Assembly (NCBI GenBank): GCA_007693535.1
Contig: REDK01000097.1
Span: forward strand, 1-54,466
From: Chromatiaceae bacterium
GTDB lineage: Bacteria > Pseudomonadota > Gammaproteobacteria > Chromatiales > Chromatiaceae
Direction: 5' to 3'
Length of the DNA stretch: 54,466 nucleotides
A program made the position numbers and the translations under genes. Position 1 is the stretch's first letter. Every line of letters begins with the position of its first letter. Positions 46,498 to 54,466 of this stretch are shown one piece after another. The notes beneath the pieces were generated by a model that was given only the letters and a program-made list of their open reading frames with translations, did no database searches and was not told where the DNA came from.

Positions 46498-46965
46498 ATG
46501 ATTGCATTTTCGGTCAATGGTGAACCGCGCGAGGTGACGGTCGCTCCCGAGGTGCCGCTGCTGTGGGTGCTGCGCGATCATCTGGGACTGACCGGCACCA
46601 AATATGGTTGCGGGATCGCCCAGTGCGGGGCCTGCATCGTTCACCTGGACGGGCAGCCAGTATATGCCTGCGTGACCCCGGTCGGCAGCGTGGCCGGCCG
46701 CCAGGTCGTCAGCATCGAGGGCCTCGGTGCCGGGCGCATCGGCGCCGCGTTGCAGCAGGCCTGGATTGCGGAGCAGGTGCCTCAGTGTGGTTACTGCCAG
46801 TCCGGGCAACTGATGGCGGCCGCCGCCCTGCTGACCAACCATCCGCAACCCACCGACGAGCAGGTGGTGGCTGCCCTCGATCGGGTGCTCTGCCGCTGCG
46901 GGACCTACAATCGGGTCCGGCGCGCGGTGCATCGAGTCGCCCGTCCCCCCACCAAGCAGGCCTGA
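46498..46965 (+). CDS. [2Fe-2S] small subunit of a xanthine-dehydrogenase-family hydroxylase (IorA-like)
   Basis: A 155-residue iron-sulfur subunit with both clusters' ligands visible: C38, C43, C46, C58 in the ferredoxin-like N-domain (CGIAQCGACIVHLDGQPVYAC minus one residue at each end is the core) and C97, C100, C132, C134 in the helical second domain. It passes electrons from the molybdenum subunit encoded next. ATG at 46498 has GGAGG four to five bases upstream, and the gene ends two bases before the next start. There is no FAD subunit, as in isoquinoline 1-oxidoreductase and related aldehyde oxidoreductases, so electrons probably go to a cytochrome or quinone. Confidence 0.95.
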   Translation: MIAFSVNGEPREVTVAPEVPLLWVLRDHLGLTGTKYGCGIAQCGACIVHLDGQPVYACVTPVGSVAGRQVVSIEGLGAGRIGAALQQAWIAEQVPQCGYCQSGQLMAAAALLTNHPQPTDEQVVAALDRVLCRCGTYNRVRRAVHRVARPPTKQA

Positions 46966-46967
46966 GC

Positions 46968-49133
46968 ATGACCGCCCCCGTGCGCATCGATCGGCGTGCC
47001 TTCCTGCGGCTCGGTGCCAGCGGTGGCGGCCTGTTGCTCGGCCTGCAGTTACCCGCGCCGCTGGCGCGCTGGGTGGTCCCCGCGGCGTCGGCCGGTGTCG
47101 GCACTGCCATGGCCACCCCGGCCGAGTTCGTCCCCAACGCCTGGCTGCGCATCGGCAGCGACGGTGGCATCCTGTTCCTGGTGGCCCGCTCGGAGATGGG
47201 CCAGGGCGTGATGACGGCATTGCCCATGCTGTTGGCAGAGGAATTGGGGGTGGGGCTGGATCAGATCGTGGTGCGCTTCGCGCCGGCCGATCCGGCCTAT
47301 GTCAACATCCGCATCGGGCGGCAATTGACCGGCGGTAGCACCTCGGTGCGCGAGGCCTGGTATCGGCTGCGCGAGGCCGGTGCTCTGGCGCGCACGGTCT
47401 TGATCGAGGCTGCCGCTGCCCGCTGGGGGATCATCCCGGCCACCTGTCGCGTGGAGCGCGCCCAGGTGCTGCATCCCGACGGCGAGCAGCGGCTGGACTT
47501 CGCCGCCCTGGCGGTGGCGGCGGCGGCCCTGCCGCTGCCCGCGGCGGTTACCCTCAAGCCGGCGGCCGCGTGGCAACTGATCGGCACCCCGGCGCCGCGG
47601 CTCGACAGCCCGGACAAGGTCAACGGCCGCGCCCGCTTCGGTCTTGATGTGCGTCTGACCGAGAAGGCGGTTGCCTGCGTGGTGCGTTGTCCGGTCTTTG
47701 GTGGACGCCTGCGCGGGTTCGATGCCGATGCCGTCGAGGGCCTGCCCGGGGTCATCGCGGTACTGCCGATCAGCAGCGGGGTTGCCGTGGTCGCGGCCGA
47801 TACCTGGATCGCCTTGCAGGCGCGCCGGATGCTGCGGATCGACTGGGAGCCGGGACCGGCGGCCGGTCTCGGCAGCGCCGCGCTGCGGGCGCGTTCCGCC
47901 GCCCGCCTCGAGCAGGCCGGCACCATCGTCGAGGACCAAGGCGACGCGCTGACCGCCCTGGCCGCCGCGAGCACCCGGGTGGAGGCCCTCTACGAGGTCC
48001 CCTACCAGGCCCATGCCTGTCTGGAGCCGATGAATTGCACCGCCGATGTCCGCGCCGACGGCTGCGACCTCTATGTACCGACCCAGGACCAGGGCGGCGC
48101 CCAGCAGGCGACGATGGAGATCACCGGGTTGCCGGCGGCGCAGGTACGGGTGCATACCACGTTCCTCGGCGGCGGCTTCGGGCGGCGGCTGGAGCAGGAC
48201 TTCGTGCGTGAAGCGGTGGCATTGTCCAAGGCGCTGGGGCGACCGATCCAGGTGGTCTGGACCCGCGAGGACGATCTGCGTCATGGCGTCTATCGCCCGG
48301 CCGGGCTCAACCGGCTGCGCGGCGGACTCGATCGCGCGGGACGGCTGGTGGCCTGGCAGCATCGGGTCGTCGCCCCGTCGATCCTGGCCCGGGTGGCGCC
48401 GGCCGCGGTCGCCGATGGGGTCGATCGCACCGCGGTGGACGGTGCCGTCGACCTGCCCTATGCGATCCCCAACCGCCAAGTGCAGTACCGCCAGGTGGAC
48501 AGTCCGCTGCCGGTTGGCTTCTGGCGCGCGGTGGGTACCTCGCAGAACACCTGGATCACCGAATGCTTCCTGGACGAACTGGCCGCGGCCGGCGGTCGCG
48601 ATCCGCTAGCCCTGCGCCGCACCCTGCTGCAGGGTCGGCCGCGCCACCTCGCGGTCCTGGACCTGGCTGCGCAGAAGGCCGGCTGGGGAGCGCCGGCGGC
48701 CGACGGGCGCGGTCGCGGCATCGCCCTGGTGGACGCCTTCGGCAGCATCGTCGTGCAGGTCGCCGAGGTGAGCCTGCAGGCGGGGGTGGTGCGGGTGCAT
48801 CGGGTGGTCTGCGCGGTGGACTGCGGGACCGTGGTCAACCCGGATGGGGTCGTGGCCCAGCTTGAGGGCGGCATCCTGTTCGGCCTGACAGCGACCCTGA
48901 AGGGCGCCATCACCATCGCCGACGGCCAGGTCGAGCAGGGCAACTTCGATACCTATCCGCTGCTGCGCGCCAGCGAGACACCGGTCGTGGAGGTCCATAT
49001 CGTCCCCAGCACGGAGCCCCCCGGCGGCGTCGGCGAGCCCGGGGTGTCGCCGATCGCTGCGGCGGTCTGCAACGCGGTGTTTGCCGCTACCGGGCAGCCG
49101 GTGCACAGCCTGCCAATCCGCCTACGGGCTTGA
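46968..49133 (+). CDS. Molybdenum-cofactor subunit, isoquinoline 1-oxidoreductase/aldehyde dehydrogenase-like (IorB)
   Basis: A 721-residue molybdenum hydroxylase subunit. The N-terminus has a twin-arginine signal ([19 protein letters not shown]), so the folded enzyme with its cofactor is predicted to be exported to the periplasm. Cofactor-binding segments include [35 protein letters not shown] and the C-terminal [15 protein letters not shown], with E690 as the likely catalytic base. The hydroxylated substrate (N-heterocycle or aldehyde) cannot be read from sequence. It is coupled to the [2Fe-2S] subunit before it and to xdhC after it. Confidence 0.94.
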   Translation: MTAPVRIDRRAFLRLGASGGGLLLGLQLPAPLARWVVPAASAGVGTAMATPAEFVPNAWLRIGSDGGILFLVARSEMGQGVMTALPMLLAEELGVGLDQIVVRFAPADPAYVNIRIGRQLTGGSTSVREAWYRLREAGALARTVLIEAAAARWGIIPATCRVERAQVLHPDGEQRLDFAALAVAAAALPLPAAVTLKPAAAWQLIGTPAPRLDSPDKVNGRARFGLDVRLTEKAVACVVRCPVFGGRLRGFDADAVEGLPGVIAVLPISSGVAVVAADTWIALQARRMLRIDWEPGPAAGLGSAALRARSAARLEQAGTIVEDQGDALTALAAASTRVEALYEVPYQAHACLEPMNCTADVRADGCDLYVPTQDQGGAQQATMEITGLPAAQVRVHTTFLGGGFGRRLEQDFVREAVALSKALGRPIQVVWTREDDLRHGVYRPAGLNRLRGGLDRAGRLVAWQHRVVAPSILARVAPAAVADGVDRTAVDGAVDLPYAIPNRQVQYRQVDSPLPVGFWRAVGTSQNTWITECFLDELAAAGGRDPLALRRTLLQGRPRHLAVLDLAAQKAGWGAPAADGRGRGIALVDAFGSIVVQVAEVSLQAGVVRVHRVVCAVDCGTVVNPDGVVAQLEGGILFGLTATLKGAITIADGQVEQGNFDTYPLLRASETPVVEVHIVPSTEPPGGVGEPGVSPIAAAVCNAVFAATGQPVHSLPIRLRA

Positions 49134-49149
49134 ACCGGCCTGACACCCG

Positions 49150-50211
49150 GTGAGCACCAGCCCCCCGATGGGCGACCCCGTGCGCGGGGGCACGGACCCG
49201 ACTGGCGGCGGCCAGGGACCCGATTGCGCGCTGCTCGATGCCCTGTGCGCGGCCCCCAGCGGCGGCTGGCTGTTCACCGTTGCCAGCACCTGGGGCAGTT
49301 CCCCCTGTCCGCCCGGGGCGCTGTTGTTCATCGACGACCAGGGGCGGATGCTCGGTTCGGTCTCCGGCGGTTGTGTCGAGGCAGACCTGCTGGAGCGCAG
49401 CCGCCATCGCACTCTGCCTGCGCCGCACCCGGGCCTGCTCCATTACGGCGCCGATGGGAGCGCGGGCGCGCGCCTGCCGCTGCCCTGCGGCGGGCGGCTG
49501 ACCCTGATCTGCGAGCGCATCTGCGCGCGCAGCGGCGCGCTCGCCCCCGGGCTCGACCACTGGCACCAGGTGCGCGCCGCGGTGGCCGCCGAGCGCACCA
49601 TCGCGCGTCAACTCTGCCTGCGCACCGGCACGGTGACCCTGGTGCCGCTCCCGCACCGGGCCGACAGCGGCCCCGACTTCACCTGGGACGGGCAGCGCGC
49701 CCGCCGGCTGTTCGGTCCCCGCCACGGGCTGATCCTGATCGGGGCTGGGCCGATCACCGCCAGCCTGGCCCCGATCGCCCGCGCGCTCGGCCATCGCGTC
49801 ATCGTCTGCGATCCCCGCGCCGGGCAACTGCAGACCCTCGCCGCCGTCCTCGCCGGCAGCGGCTGCCCAGTGCTGGCCGAGTCGCGCATGCCCGATGATT
49901 GCGTGCGCGCCCATGCCCGCCACGGGCGCATCGCCGTGGTGGCCCTGACCCATGACCCGCGGCTCGACGACCTGGCGCTGATGGTCGCGCTGACCTCGCC
50001 GGCAGGCTACGTCGGGGCGCTGGGGTCGCGCCGCAGCCAAGCCGCCCGCCGCGCCCGCCTGCTGGAGCTGGGGCTGCCTGCTGCCGCGGTGGACCGGCTG
50101 CGTGGGCCGGTCGGGCTGGATCTGGGCGGCAAGGCACCGGCGGAGATCGCGGTGGCCATCGCCGCCGAGCTGATCGCCGTGCAGCATGGGCGTTGCCCCG
50201 CCGCGGTGTGA
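49150..50211 (+). CDS. xdhC: XdhC/CoxI-family molybdenum-cofactor insertion protein
   Basis: A 353-residue protein. The N-terminal XdhC/CoxI domain shows [19 protein letters not shown] and [15 protein letters not shown]. The C-terminal Rossmann domain shows [20 protein letters not shown] and [19 protein letters not shown]. XdhC proteins hold, sulfurate-check and insert the molybdenum cofactor into their partner hydroxylase before export. The start is GTG at 49150; an in-frame ATG at 49168 is an alternative. It lies 16 bases after the hydroxylase gene, completing a three-gene enzyme-plus-maturation operon. Confidence 0.93.
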   Translation: MSTSPPMGDPVRGGTDPTGGGQGPDCALLDALCAAPSGGWLFTVASTWGSSPCPPGALLFIDDQGRMLGSVSGGCVEADLLERSRHRTLPAPHPGLLHYGADGSAGARLPLPCGGRLTLICERICARSGALAPGLDHWHQVRAAVAAERTIARQLCLRTGTVTLVPLPHRADSGPDFTWDGQRARRLFGPRHGLILIGAGPITASLAPIARALGHRVIVCDPRAGQLQTLAAVLAGSGCPVLAESRMPDDCVRAHARHGRIAVVALTHDPRLDDLALMVALTSPAGYVGALGSRRSQAARRARLLELGLPAAAVDRLRGPVGLDLGGKAPAEIAVAIAAELIAVQHGRCPAAV

Positions 50212-50308
50212 CCTGCCCCGATCGCCTGGGGCTGGCACGCCACCTGGGGGCCGCGCGCGTTGCAATCGGTGCTTGATTATTTCTGTCCGGCGGCTAGCAT
50301 ACGGTCCT

Positions 50309-50719
50309 ATGCACAGCGTCGACACCGATCGCATCAAACAGCGCGAGATCCACTTCCGGGATCTCCATCCTGAGCGCAATGACGCCCAGACCGCGGCCGA
50401 CTTCCTGGCCAGTGTCGGCGGCGTGGTCAGTGCGGAACCCCGCTCGCCCATTATCCTGAGCCTGAGCTACGACCTGTTCCAGACCTCGCTGGAAGAGATC
50501 GAAGGCGCCCTGACGGAACTTGGTCTGCATCTGGATAACGGCCTCGTCTACCGGCTCAAGCGCGCCCTCCACTACTACACGGAAGAGACCTACCGCGAGA
50601 ATAACGGCCTGCGCCGCGGCGACAGCAACTGCACCAAGCGGGTCTTCGCCCGCCGCTGGGAGACGCTGGAGCATGGCTGCCGGGATCAGCGTCCCGAGCA
50701 TTGGCGGCGCTACCTGTAG
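50309..50719 (+). CDS. Uncharacterised conserved-looking small protein (136 aa)
   Basis: A soluble 136-residue protein. The middle (IILSLSYDLFQTSLEEIEGA, then LTELGLHLDNGLVYRLKRAL) looks like a small alpha/beta domain. A Tyr-rich helix HYYTEETYRENNG and a basic C-terminus follow. No catalytic motif is seen and I do not assign a function. The start at 50309 gives the compact protein; the open frame from 50186 is not supported. A TTGATT...TAGCAT pair (16-base spacer) just upstream could be a promoter giving an almost leaderless mRNA, weakly supported. Confidence 0.72.
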   Translation: MHSVDTDRIKQREIHFRDLHPERNDAQTAADFLASVGGVVSAEPRSPIILSLSYDLFQTSLEEIEGALTELGLHLDNGLVYRLKRALHYYTEETYRENNGLRRGDSNCTKRVFARRWETLEHGCRDQRPEHWRRYL

Positions 50720-50780
50720 CGTTTCCCTGCTGACCACTGTCGGCCGCTGCCAGCTTGCATGCGCCGGCCGGCCGTCGCCA

Positions 50781-51093
50781 ATGCCTGCTCCGACCGAACT
50801 GACCAAGCGATCTGCTGGTGCGCGCCGAGGTGCCGGGGATCGACAAGGAGCATCTCACGGTCGAACTGGCCGGTGACCTGCTGACCATCCGTGGCGAGCG
50901 GCAGCAGGATGAGAAGGCGGAAGACGGTGCGGTCTACTGCGCAGAGATTACCCGGGCCGGCTTCAGCCGCACCTTGCGGCTCCCGGTCCAGGTGCGCGCT
51001 GACGCGGTCAATGCTAGCTTCGAGAATGGGCTGCTCGAGGTCCATCTGCCTAAGGCCGAGGTCACCCAGCGTCAGCGCATCGAGATCAAGTGA
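50781..51093 (+). pseudogene. Hsp20/alpha-crystallin small heat-shock protein, truncated and frame-disrupted
   Basis: From 50818 the frame reads as the alpha-crystallin domain to a normal end: RAEVPGIDKEHLTVEL, LRLPVQVRADAVNASFENG and a RIEIK terminus. Just upstream the matching residues (PAPTELTK, then DLLV) lie in two different frames, with an in-frame TGA before DLLV. The usual ~40-residue Hsp20 N-terminus is missing. This fits a one-base frameshift near 50806 plus loss of the 5' end. A GTG at 50818 could still yield a 91-residue bare domain, or the break could be a sequencing error. Such domains prevent protein aggregation. Confidence 0.65.
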
Positions 51094-51263
51094 TCGCGCG
51101 CCCGGGGACAGCCCGCCCCGGGCGTCTCCAGGCATCGCCGCGCGCCAGGCCGGGCCGGCTGCTCGGGCGCCGCTGACCCGCAGCGGCGCGGATGGATGGA
51201 CGGCGAGCGCGATTCCGGCTACTCTAGGCGGCCTGTCGGTTGCGATACCGACATCATCTCGCC

Positions 51264-51340
51264 GCGCCCGTAGCTCAGTTGGATAGAGTACAGCCCTCCG
51301 AAGGCTGGGGTCGCAGGTTCAAGTCCTGCCGGGCGCGCCA
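51264..51340 (+). tRNA. tRNA-Arg (anticodon CCG)
   Basis: 77 bases folding as a full cloverleaf with encoded CCA. The acceptor stem is GCGCCCG/CGGGCGC with discriminator G; the D-arm starts with TAGCTCAGTTGG; the anticodon arm is CAGCC-CTCCGAA-GGCTG, giving anticodon CCG; the T-arm is GCAGG-TTCAAGT-CCTGC. It reads arginine CGG codons. Confidence 0.96.
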
Positions 51341-51479
51341 ATAAACAGTTCGATCGCCCTCGCCTTGCGGTCTGGTTCAGCGTTACGCAATGTCCCACCG
51401 GGTCACCGGGCTCCTGACCCGCTTGCAGTTGATCCCGGCCAGGGAGTCGGCGGCGAATGAGAAAGTGAGCCAACTCCTG

Positions 51480-51621
51480 TCGGAATCCGATCGATTCCAG
51501 TTCCAGCGTCTCTCCAGCAGTCAGGATAATAGAAGCGGTTTGCCCGCTCGACACGGACCTTCATGTCGGATCGGAACATCCGATACGGCGATCCTTCGGC
51601 AAAGTCTGCCCGAGTCCCCCG
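51480..51621 (-). pseudogene. Relic of a Uma2/DUF820-type endonuclease gene
   Basis: Between the two tRNA genes the minus strand carries two short, frame-shifted pieces. One is SDMKVRVERANRFYYPD (51570-51520), which fits the conserved core of Uma2-family (PD-(D/E)XK-type) proteins. The other, ILTAGETLELESIGFRQ (51530-51480), resembles their C-terminal end. The central part between them is missing, and stops occur in each frame, so the gene is dead. The stretch 51341-51863 otherwise contains no gene. The assignment rests on pattern memory of the family and needs an alignment. Confidence 0.5.
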
Positions 51622-51822
51622 CCCGCCCGCCAGATCCCCGTGCATCACGGCAGACTCTCCATCCATCCTGCGTCGACCCATCGGCTCCCGGTATTCCCGG
51701 CATCCGTCCTCTGTGCTTCGCTCAACAGGCGTCCATCAAGGCGACAGCAAGCGGCGCTGGCGGGATGCTAGCAGAGCGGCCCGGGCGTCGGGCCACAGGA
51801 AAATCCGGCTGATGAGGGCACG

Positions 51823-51857
51823 AAAAAGGCCCGATCATCGCGGGATGATCGGGCCTT
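51823..51857 (-). terminator. Rho-independent terminator of tRNA-Ser
   Basis: A 14-bp perfect stem AAGGCCCGATCATC / GATGATCGGGCCTT (51826-51839 with 51844-51857), loop GCGG. It is followed on the minus strand by a T-run (AAAAA at 51823-51827). It sits just past the 3' end of the minus-strand tRNA-Ser. Confidence 0.92.
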
Positions 51858-51863
51858 GCGGGC

Positions 51864-51954
51864 TGGCGGAGAGAGAGGGATTCGAACCCTCGATGGGCTA
51901 TTAACCCATACTCCCTTAGCAGGGGAGCGCCTTCAGCCACTCGGCCATCTCTCC
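51864..51954 (-). tRNA. tRNA-Ser (anticodon GCT)
   Basis: 91 bases with the long variable arm typical of serine tRNAs and an encoded CCA. The 5' end is GGAGAGATGGCCGAG; the anticodon loop TGCTAA-type context gives GCT; the T-arm is GAGGG-TTCGAAT-CCCTC. It reads AGC/AGU codons. It lies downstream of csrA on the same strand, the usual gammaproteobacterial position. Confidence 0.96.
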
Positions 51955-52284
51955 GGAGACCGACGATTGTAGCAGGTTTGTCCCGGTTGCGGTCCAGCCC
52001 CTAGCGCGGCGGTCGGCTCGGGGCGCGCTGCCGTCGCGGCCGTTTGCGCGCGGGCTTCACCTAGCGCGATCTGAGGAGTACCGCGGTGGGGGCCCTGCAG
52101 CAGGTGGCCGGGCCGTTCAGGGGCGTGCCACTCAGGGCTGTGCCACGCTAGGGCTGTTTAGGGGCGCGGGCCCCACCAACGCCTTGATGGCAGGCGGCAG
52201 GCAATACCGAACAGGGACCCGTCGCGCAGTCTGGGGGTGGGCGAGCCCCGAAGCGGGCTTCAGGGCGCCTGTCCATTGCCGGCG
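51955..52284. other. Spacer between csrA and tRNA-Ser
   Basis: 330 bases with no supported gene. A short imperfect hairpin (AGCCC...GGGCT, around 52243-52262) lies just past csrA but lacks a T-tract. Short GC-rich near-repeats of GTGCCAC occur around 52125-52150. Nothing else was seen; a tRNA-Ser promoter is expected here. Confidence 0.5.
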
Positions 52285-52509
52285 TTACTGGTTGCCGGCG
52301 TTGTCCTCGATTTCCCCCTGTTGCTCCTGCGCAGCGGCTAGGGCCTGCTCGCGTTTGATCCGTTCATAGATCTCTTCGCGATGGACGGCAATGTCCCGCG
52401 GGGCATTGACGCCGATTCTGACCTGGTTTCCCTTCACACCCAGGACGGTTACGGTGACGTCGTCACCAATCATCAGTGTTTCACCAACCCGACGAGTCAA
52501 GATCAACAT
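52285..52509 (-). CDS. csrA: Carbon storage regulator CsrA (RsmA)
   Basis: A 74-residue RNA-binding global regulator. The conserved N-terminus [18 protein letters not shown] and the core [27 protein letters not shown] contain the RNA-contacting L4/R6 and R44 positions. It binds GGA motifs near ribosome-binding sites as a dimer. Its glycogen-repressing role in E. coli makes glgC and glgB in this window natural candidate targets, although no tested site is claimed. The gene lies between lysC and tRNA-Ser, the standard synteny. Confidence 0.98.
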   Translation of the reverse strand: MLILTRRVGETLMIGDDVTVTVLGVKGNQVRIGVNAPRDIAVHREEIYERIKREQALAAAQEQQGEIEDNAGNQ

Positions 52510-52893
52510 AACGTTGTTTCCCTCCGTTCCTTTTGTTCCGAGCCACAGTCGTTTTCGCGGAGACCGGCAGGCGTCGGGTGGCGTCTGACGTTACCCACGA
52601 CAGAGGGCTGTGACCAACCAAGCCGGCTAAGAGCCGAATCGAGAGTGTAGCAGCAGAGGTTGCCGCCATGCACTACATTGTTGCGGGTCCGTGACCGGTA
52701 TCGGCGGGCGCCTTGCTATGTGGCAATGTGTGCGGCAATAAATCTGAGCCAGGTTTGCCCTGCATCATACCGGGTAAATCATGCAAAAGGCTGGCACCGT
52801 CCTATTCTGATGTTTGGTGTCAGGTTTTTGGTTGCATCGGATCATCCTTGATCCTGATCGCGATGGGTCGATCTGCCCCCGCCCTTGCGTTCT
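52510..52893. other. lysC-csrA intergenic region (csrA promoter/leader)
   Basis: 384 bases with lower GC than the surroundings, consistent with promoters and a csrA leader. No gene is supported; short frames such as 52660-52851 are spurious. No unambiguous promoter or riboswitch was recognised. Confidence 0.55.
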
Positions 52894-54129
52894 TCAGGCC
52901 GCCGTCTCCAGGCCGAAGGCTGCATGCAGGGCGCGCACGCCGAGTTCCAGATAGCGCTCGTCCACCACGACCGAGATCTTGATCTCAGAGGTGGAGATCA
53001 TTCGAATATTGATGCCCTCTTTGGCCAGCGCCTCGAACATGCGGCTGGCAATACCGGCATGGGAGCGCATGCCGACTCCAACCAGGCTGAGCTTGACGAT
53101 CTGCTCATCGCCCAGCACCTCCTGCGCGCCGAGACTGCCAGCGGTTTCTCGCAAGATCTCCATGGCCTTGGCGAAGTCGTTACGGTGCACGGTGAAGGTG
53201 AAATCGGTGGTCTTCTCGTCGGCTGCAATGTTTTGGACAATCATGTCCACTTCGACATTGGCCGCAGCGATCGGTCCGAGGATCTTGTGGGCGATACCGG
53301 GCTGATCCGGTACCCGGAGGATGGTCAGTTTGGCCTCGTCTTTGGCAAAGGCGATGCCGGCGATCTTGGCGTCTTCCACGTTCTCTTCCTCGAAGCTGAT
53401 CAATGTGCCGGCGCCCTCGACGAAGCTGGAGAGCACGCGCAGGGGGACCTGGTATTTGCCGGCGAATTCCACTGCGCGGATCTGCAGCACCTTGGAGCCC
53501 AGGCTGGCCATCTCCAGCATTTCCTCGAAGGTGATGCGATCGAGCTTGCGGGCGCGCGGTTCGATGCGTGGATCGGTGGTGTACACACCGTCCACGTCGG
53601 TATAGATCTGACATTCATTGGCGGCCAATGCCGCGGCCATGGCCACGGCCGAGGTATCAGAGCCGCCGCGGCCCAGGGTGGTGATGTTGCCGTGCTCGTC
53701 GATGCCCTGAAAGCCGGCCACGACCACGACGCGTCCGGCATCGAGATCGGCGCGCACCCGTGCCCCATCGATGTCGCGGATGCGCGCCTTGTTGTGGGCG
53801 CTGTCGGTGCGCACCTGCACTTGCCCGCCGGTATAGGACCGGGCCGGGCAGCCAAGTGACTCCAGGGCCATGGCGAGCAGGGCAATGGTGACCTGCTCGC
53901 CGGTGGCGAGCAGCACGTCGAGTTCGCGCGGCGAGGGTCGGGGCTGGATGGCGCGGGCGAGCGCGAGCAGGCGGTCGGTCTCGCCGGACATCGCCGAGAC
54001 CACGACGACGACATGGTTGCCGGCGTCGTGGGTGCGCTTGACCCGCTCGGCGACGGCCTGAATGCGCTCGATACTGCCGACGGAGGTGCCGCCGTACTTC
54101 TGCACGATGAGGGGTGCGGTGGGTGGCAT
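52894..54129 (-). CDS. lysC: Aspartate kinase
   Basis: A 411-residue monofunctional aspartokinase. It has the kinase motif IVQKYGGTSVGS, VVVVSAMSGETDRLL, the LGRGGSDTSAVAMAAAL segment and YTDVDGVYTTDPR. Two C-terminal ACT domains follow (KLTILRVPDQPGIAHKI; KLSLVGVGMRSHAGIASRMF) that sense lysine/threonine. It phosphorylates aspartate, the first step to lysine, threonine and methionine. The start at 54129 (MPPTAPLIVQ) is preferred to an upstream ATG at 54183. It follows alaS by 176 bases on the same strand. Confidence 0.97.
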   Translation of the reverse strand: MPPTAPLIVQKYGGTSVGSIERIQAVAERVKRTHDAGNHVVVVVSAMSGETDRLLALARAIQPRPSPRELDVLLATGEQVTIALLAMALESLGCPARSYTGGQVQVRTDSAHNKARIRDIDGARVRADLDAGRVVVVAGFQGIDEHGNITTLGRGGSDTSAVAMAAALAANECQIYTDVDGVYTTDPRIEPRARKLDRITFEEMLEMASLGSKVLQIRAVEFAGKYQVPLRVLSSFVEGAGTLISFEEENVEDAKIAGIAFAKDEAKLTILRVPDQPGIAHKILGPIAAANVEVDMIVQNIAADEKTTDFTFTVHRNDFAKAMEILRETAGSLGAQEVLGDEQIVKLSLVGVGMRSHAGIASRMFEALAKEGINIRMISTSEIKISVVVDERYLELGVRALHAAFGLETAA

Positions 54130-54305
54130 GAAGGTGAAGCACCAGGGTAATGACGAAGGGGGAATGGGGGCGCCGGAGCGCACGCCAGCGTTCGCTGCCC
54201 GCTAGCGCCGTGACGCGGTCCGCGCGGCACCCGCTCGGCCCGGTCCCGCGGAACTCCGCGGCCAGGGCCGGCAACCGGGTGAGGGGGCTGGCCGGGGCGG
54301 GGCGC

Positions 54306-54466
54306 TCAGAGGCGCTCCCGCACCCAGCCATCCACCAGCGCCAGCGCGGCTGGGATGCCGGCCGGGTCGCTGCCGCCAGCCTGGGCCATATCGGGCCGGC
54401 CGCCGCCGCGGCCCCCCCCCCCGGCCCCGGCCCCCCCCCCCACAAAACCCGCCACAAACAGGGCGG
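54306..54466 (-). CDS. alaS: Alanyl-tRNA synthetase, C-terminal end (partial)
   Basis: The 3' end of alaS. The conserved C-Ala end [20 protein letters not shown] and a terminal DGWVRERL are clear. AlaS charges tRNA-Ala. Upstream of this the sequence contains two 11-base C runs (54412-54422 and 54431-54441) that translate as Gly/Ala repeats ([16 protein letters not shown]) where the family normally has a short GGKGGG motif. The frame stays open, but the extra glycines look like homopolymer or contig-edge error. The rest of the ~870-residue protein lies outside the window. Confidence 0.9.
   Translation of the reverse strand, partial: ALFVAGFVGGGAGAGGGGRGGGRPDMAQAGGSDPAGIPAALALVDGWVRERL

Noticed and set aside
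50818..51093. Treating the alpha-crystallin frame as an intact small heat-shock gene
   Set aside because: The expected lead-in residues are in a different frame and the N-terminal arm is missing, so it was called a damaged gene, with the intact alternative noted.
51563..51904. Plus-strand 113-aa frame running into the tRNA-Ser complement
   Set aside because: It overlaps a terminator and the tRNA-Ser gene on the opposite strand. Its composition is Arg/Ser/Pro-rich with no domain, so it is non-coding.

Overview
The window is a GC-rich chromosomal segment from a gammaproteobacterium. The alaS-lysC-csrA-tRNA-Ser order at the right end is a classic gammaproteobacterial arrangement. The gene content (octaheme cytochrome with a b-type partner, glycogen genes, rmlBAC, SLC13 carriers, a DrmA/DrmB defence operon) would suit a purple sulfur bacterium (Chromatiaceae-like). 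That placement is inference from gene content and composition; no phylogenetic marker was aligned. Both window edges look like assembly ends: insertion-sequence debris on the left, and a G/C-homopolymer-ridden alaS 3' end on the right.

Left part (0-6.7 kb): an IS256-type transposase start broken by another IS end; a two-gene membrane redox module (octaheme tetrathionate-reductase-family cytochrome plus b-type cytochrome); an SCP2-like protein with a clean terminator; a predicted HD-CBS-HEPN fusion; a thioredoxin-like/HEAT protein overlapping a DUF423 membrane protein.

Defence island (6.7-16.9 kb): a co-oriented minus-strand run. A DrmA-like SF2 helicase, a DrmB-like DUF1998 protein, an SF1 helicase and a 544-residue unknown are joined by three successive 4-base ATGA overlaps, so they almost certainly form one operon. 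Three tiny overlapping reading frames and a NERD-SF1 helicase follow. DrmA and DrmB are the core of the DISARM phage-defence system, but I see no methyltransferase, no DrmC phospholipase-D-type nuclease, and no DrmD or DrmE. The operon is therefore a DISARM-related variant with different partners, and it is the best candidate here for an under-described system.

Middle (17-34 kb, mostly minus strand): two tandem SLC13-type carriers with RCK_C domains, one with altered substrate-site motifs; an unknown 219-residue protein; a PiuC-type dioxygenase; an RND efflux operon ending in a glutaminase-STAS-cNMP fusion; katG; malQ and glgC.

Right part (34-54 kb): glgB (divergent from glgC), a PBP4-type dacB, a secreted GlcG/HbpS protein, rmlBAC for dTDP-sugars (no rmlD seen), an operon of DUF1295, DUF6134 and a Blc-type lipocalin, an OmpA-like lipoprotein, a hotdog thioesterase, a molybdenum hydroxylase (IorA/IorB type) with XdhC, a small unknown, a damaged hsp20, tRNA-Arg(CCG), a Uma2-type relic, tRNA-Ser(GCT), csrA, lysC and the 3' end of alaS. 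No CRISPR array, rRNA, riboswitch or complete mobile element was recognised.
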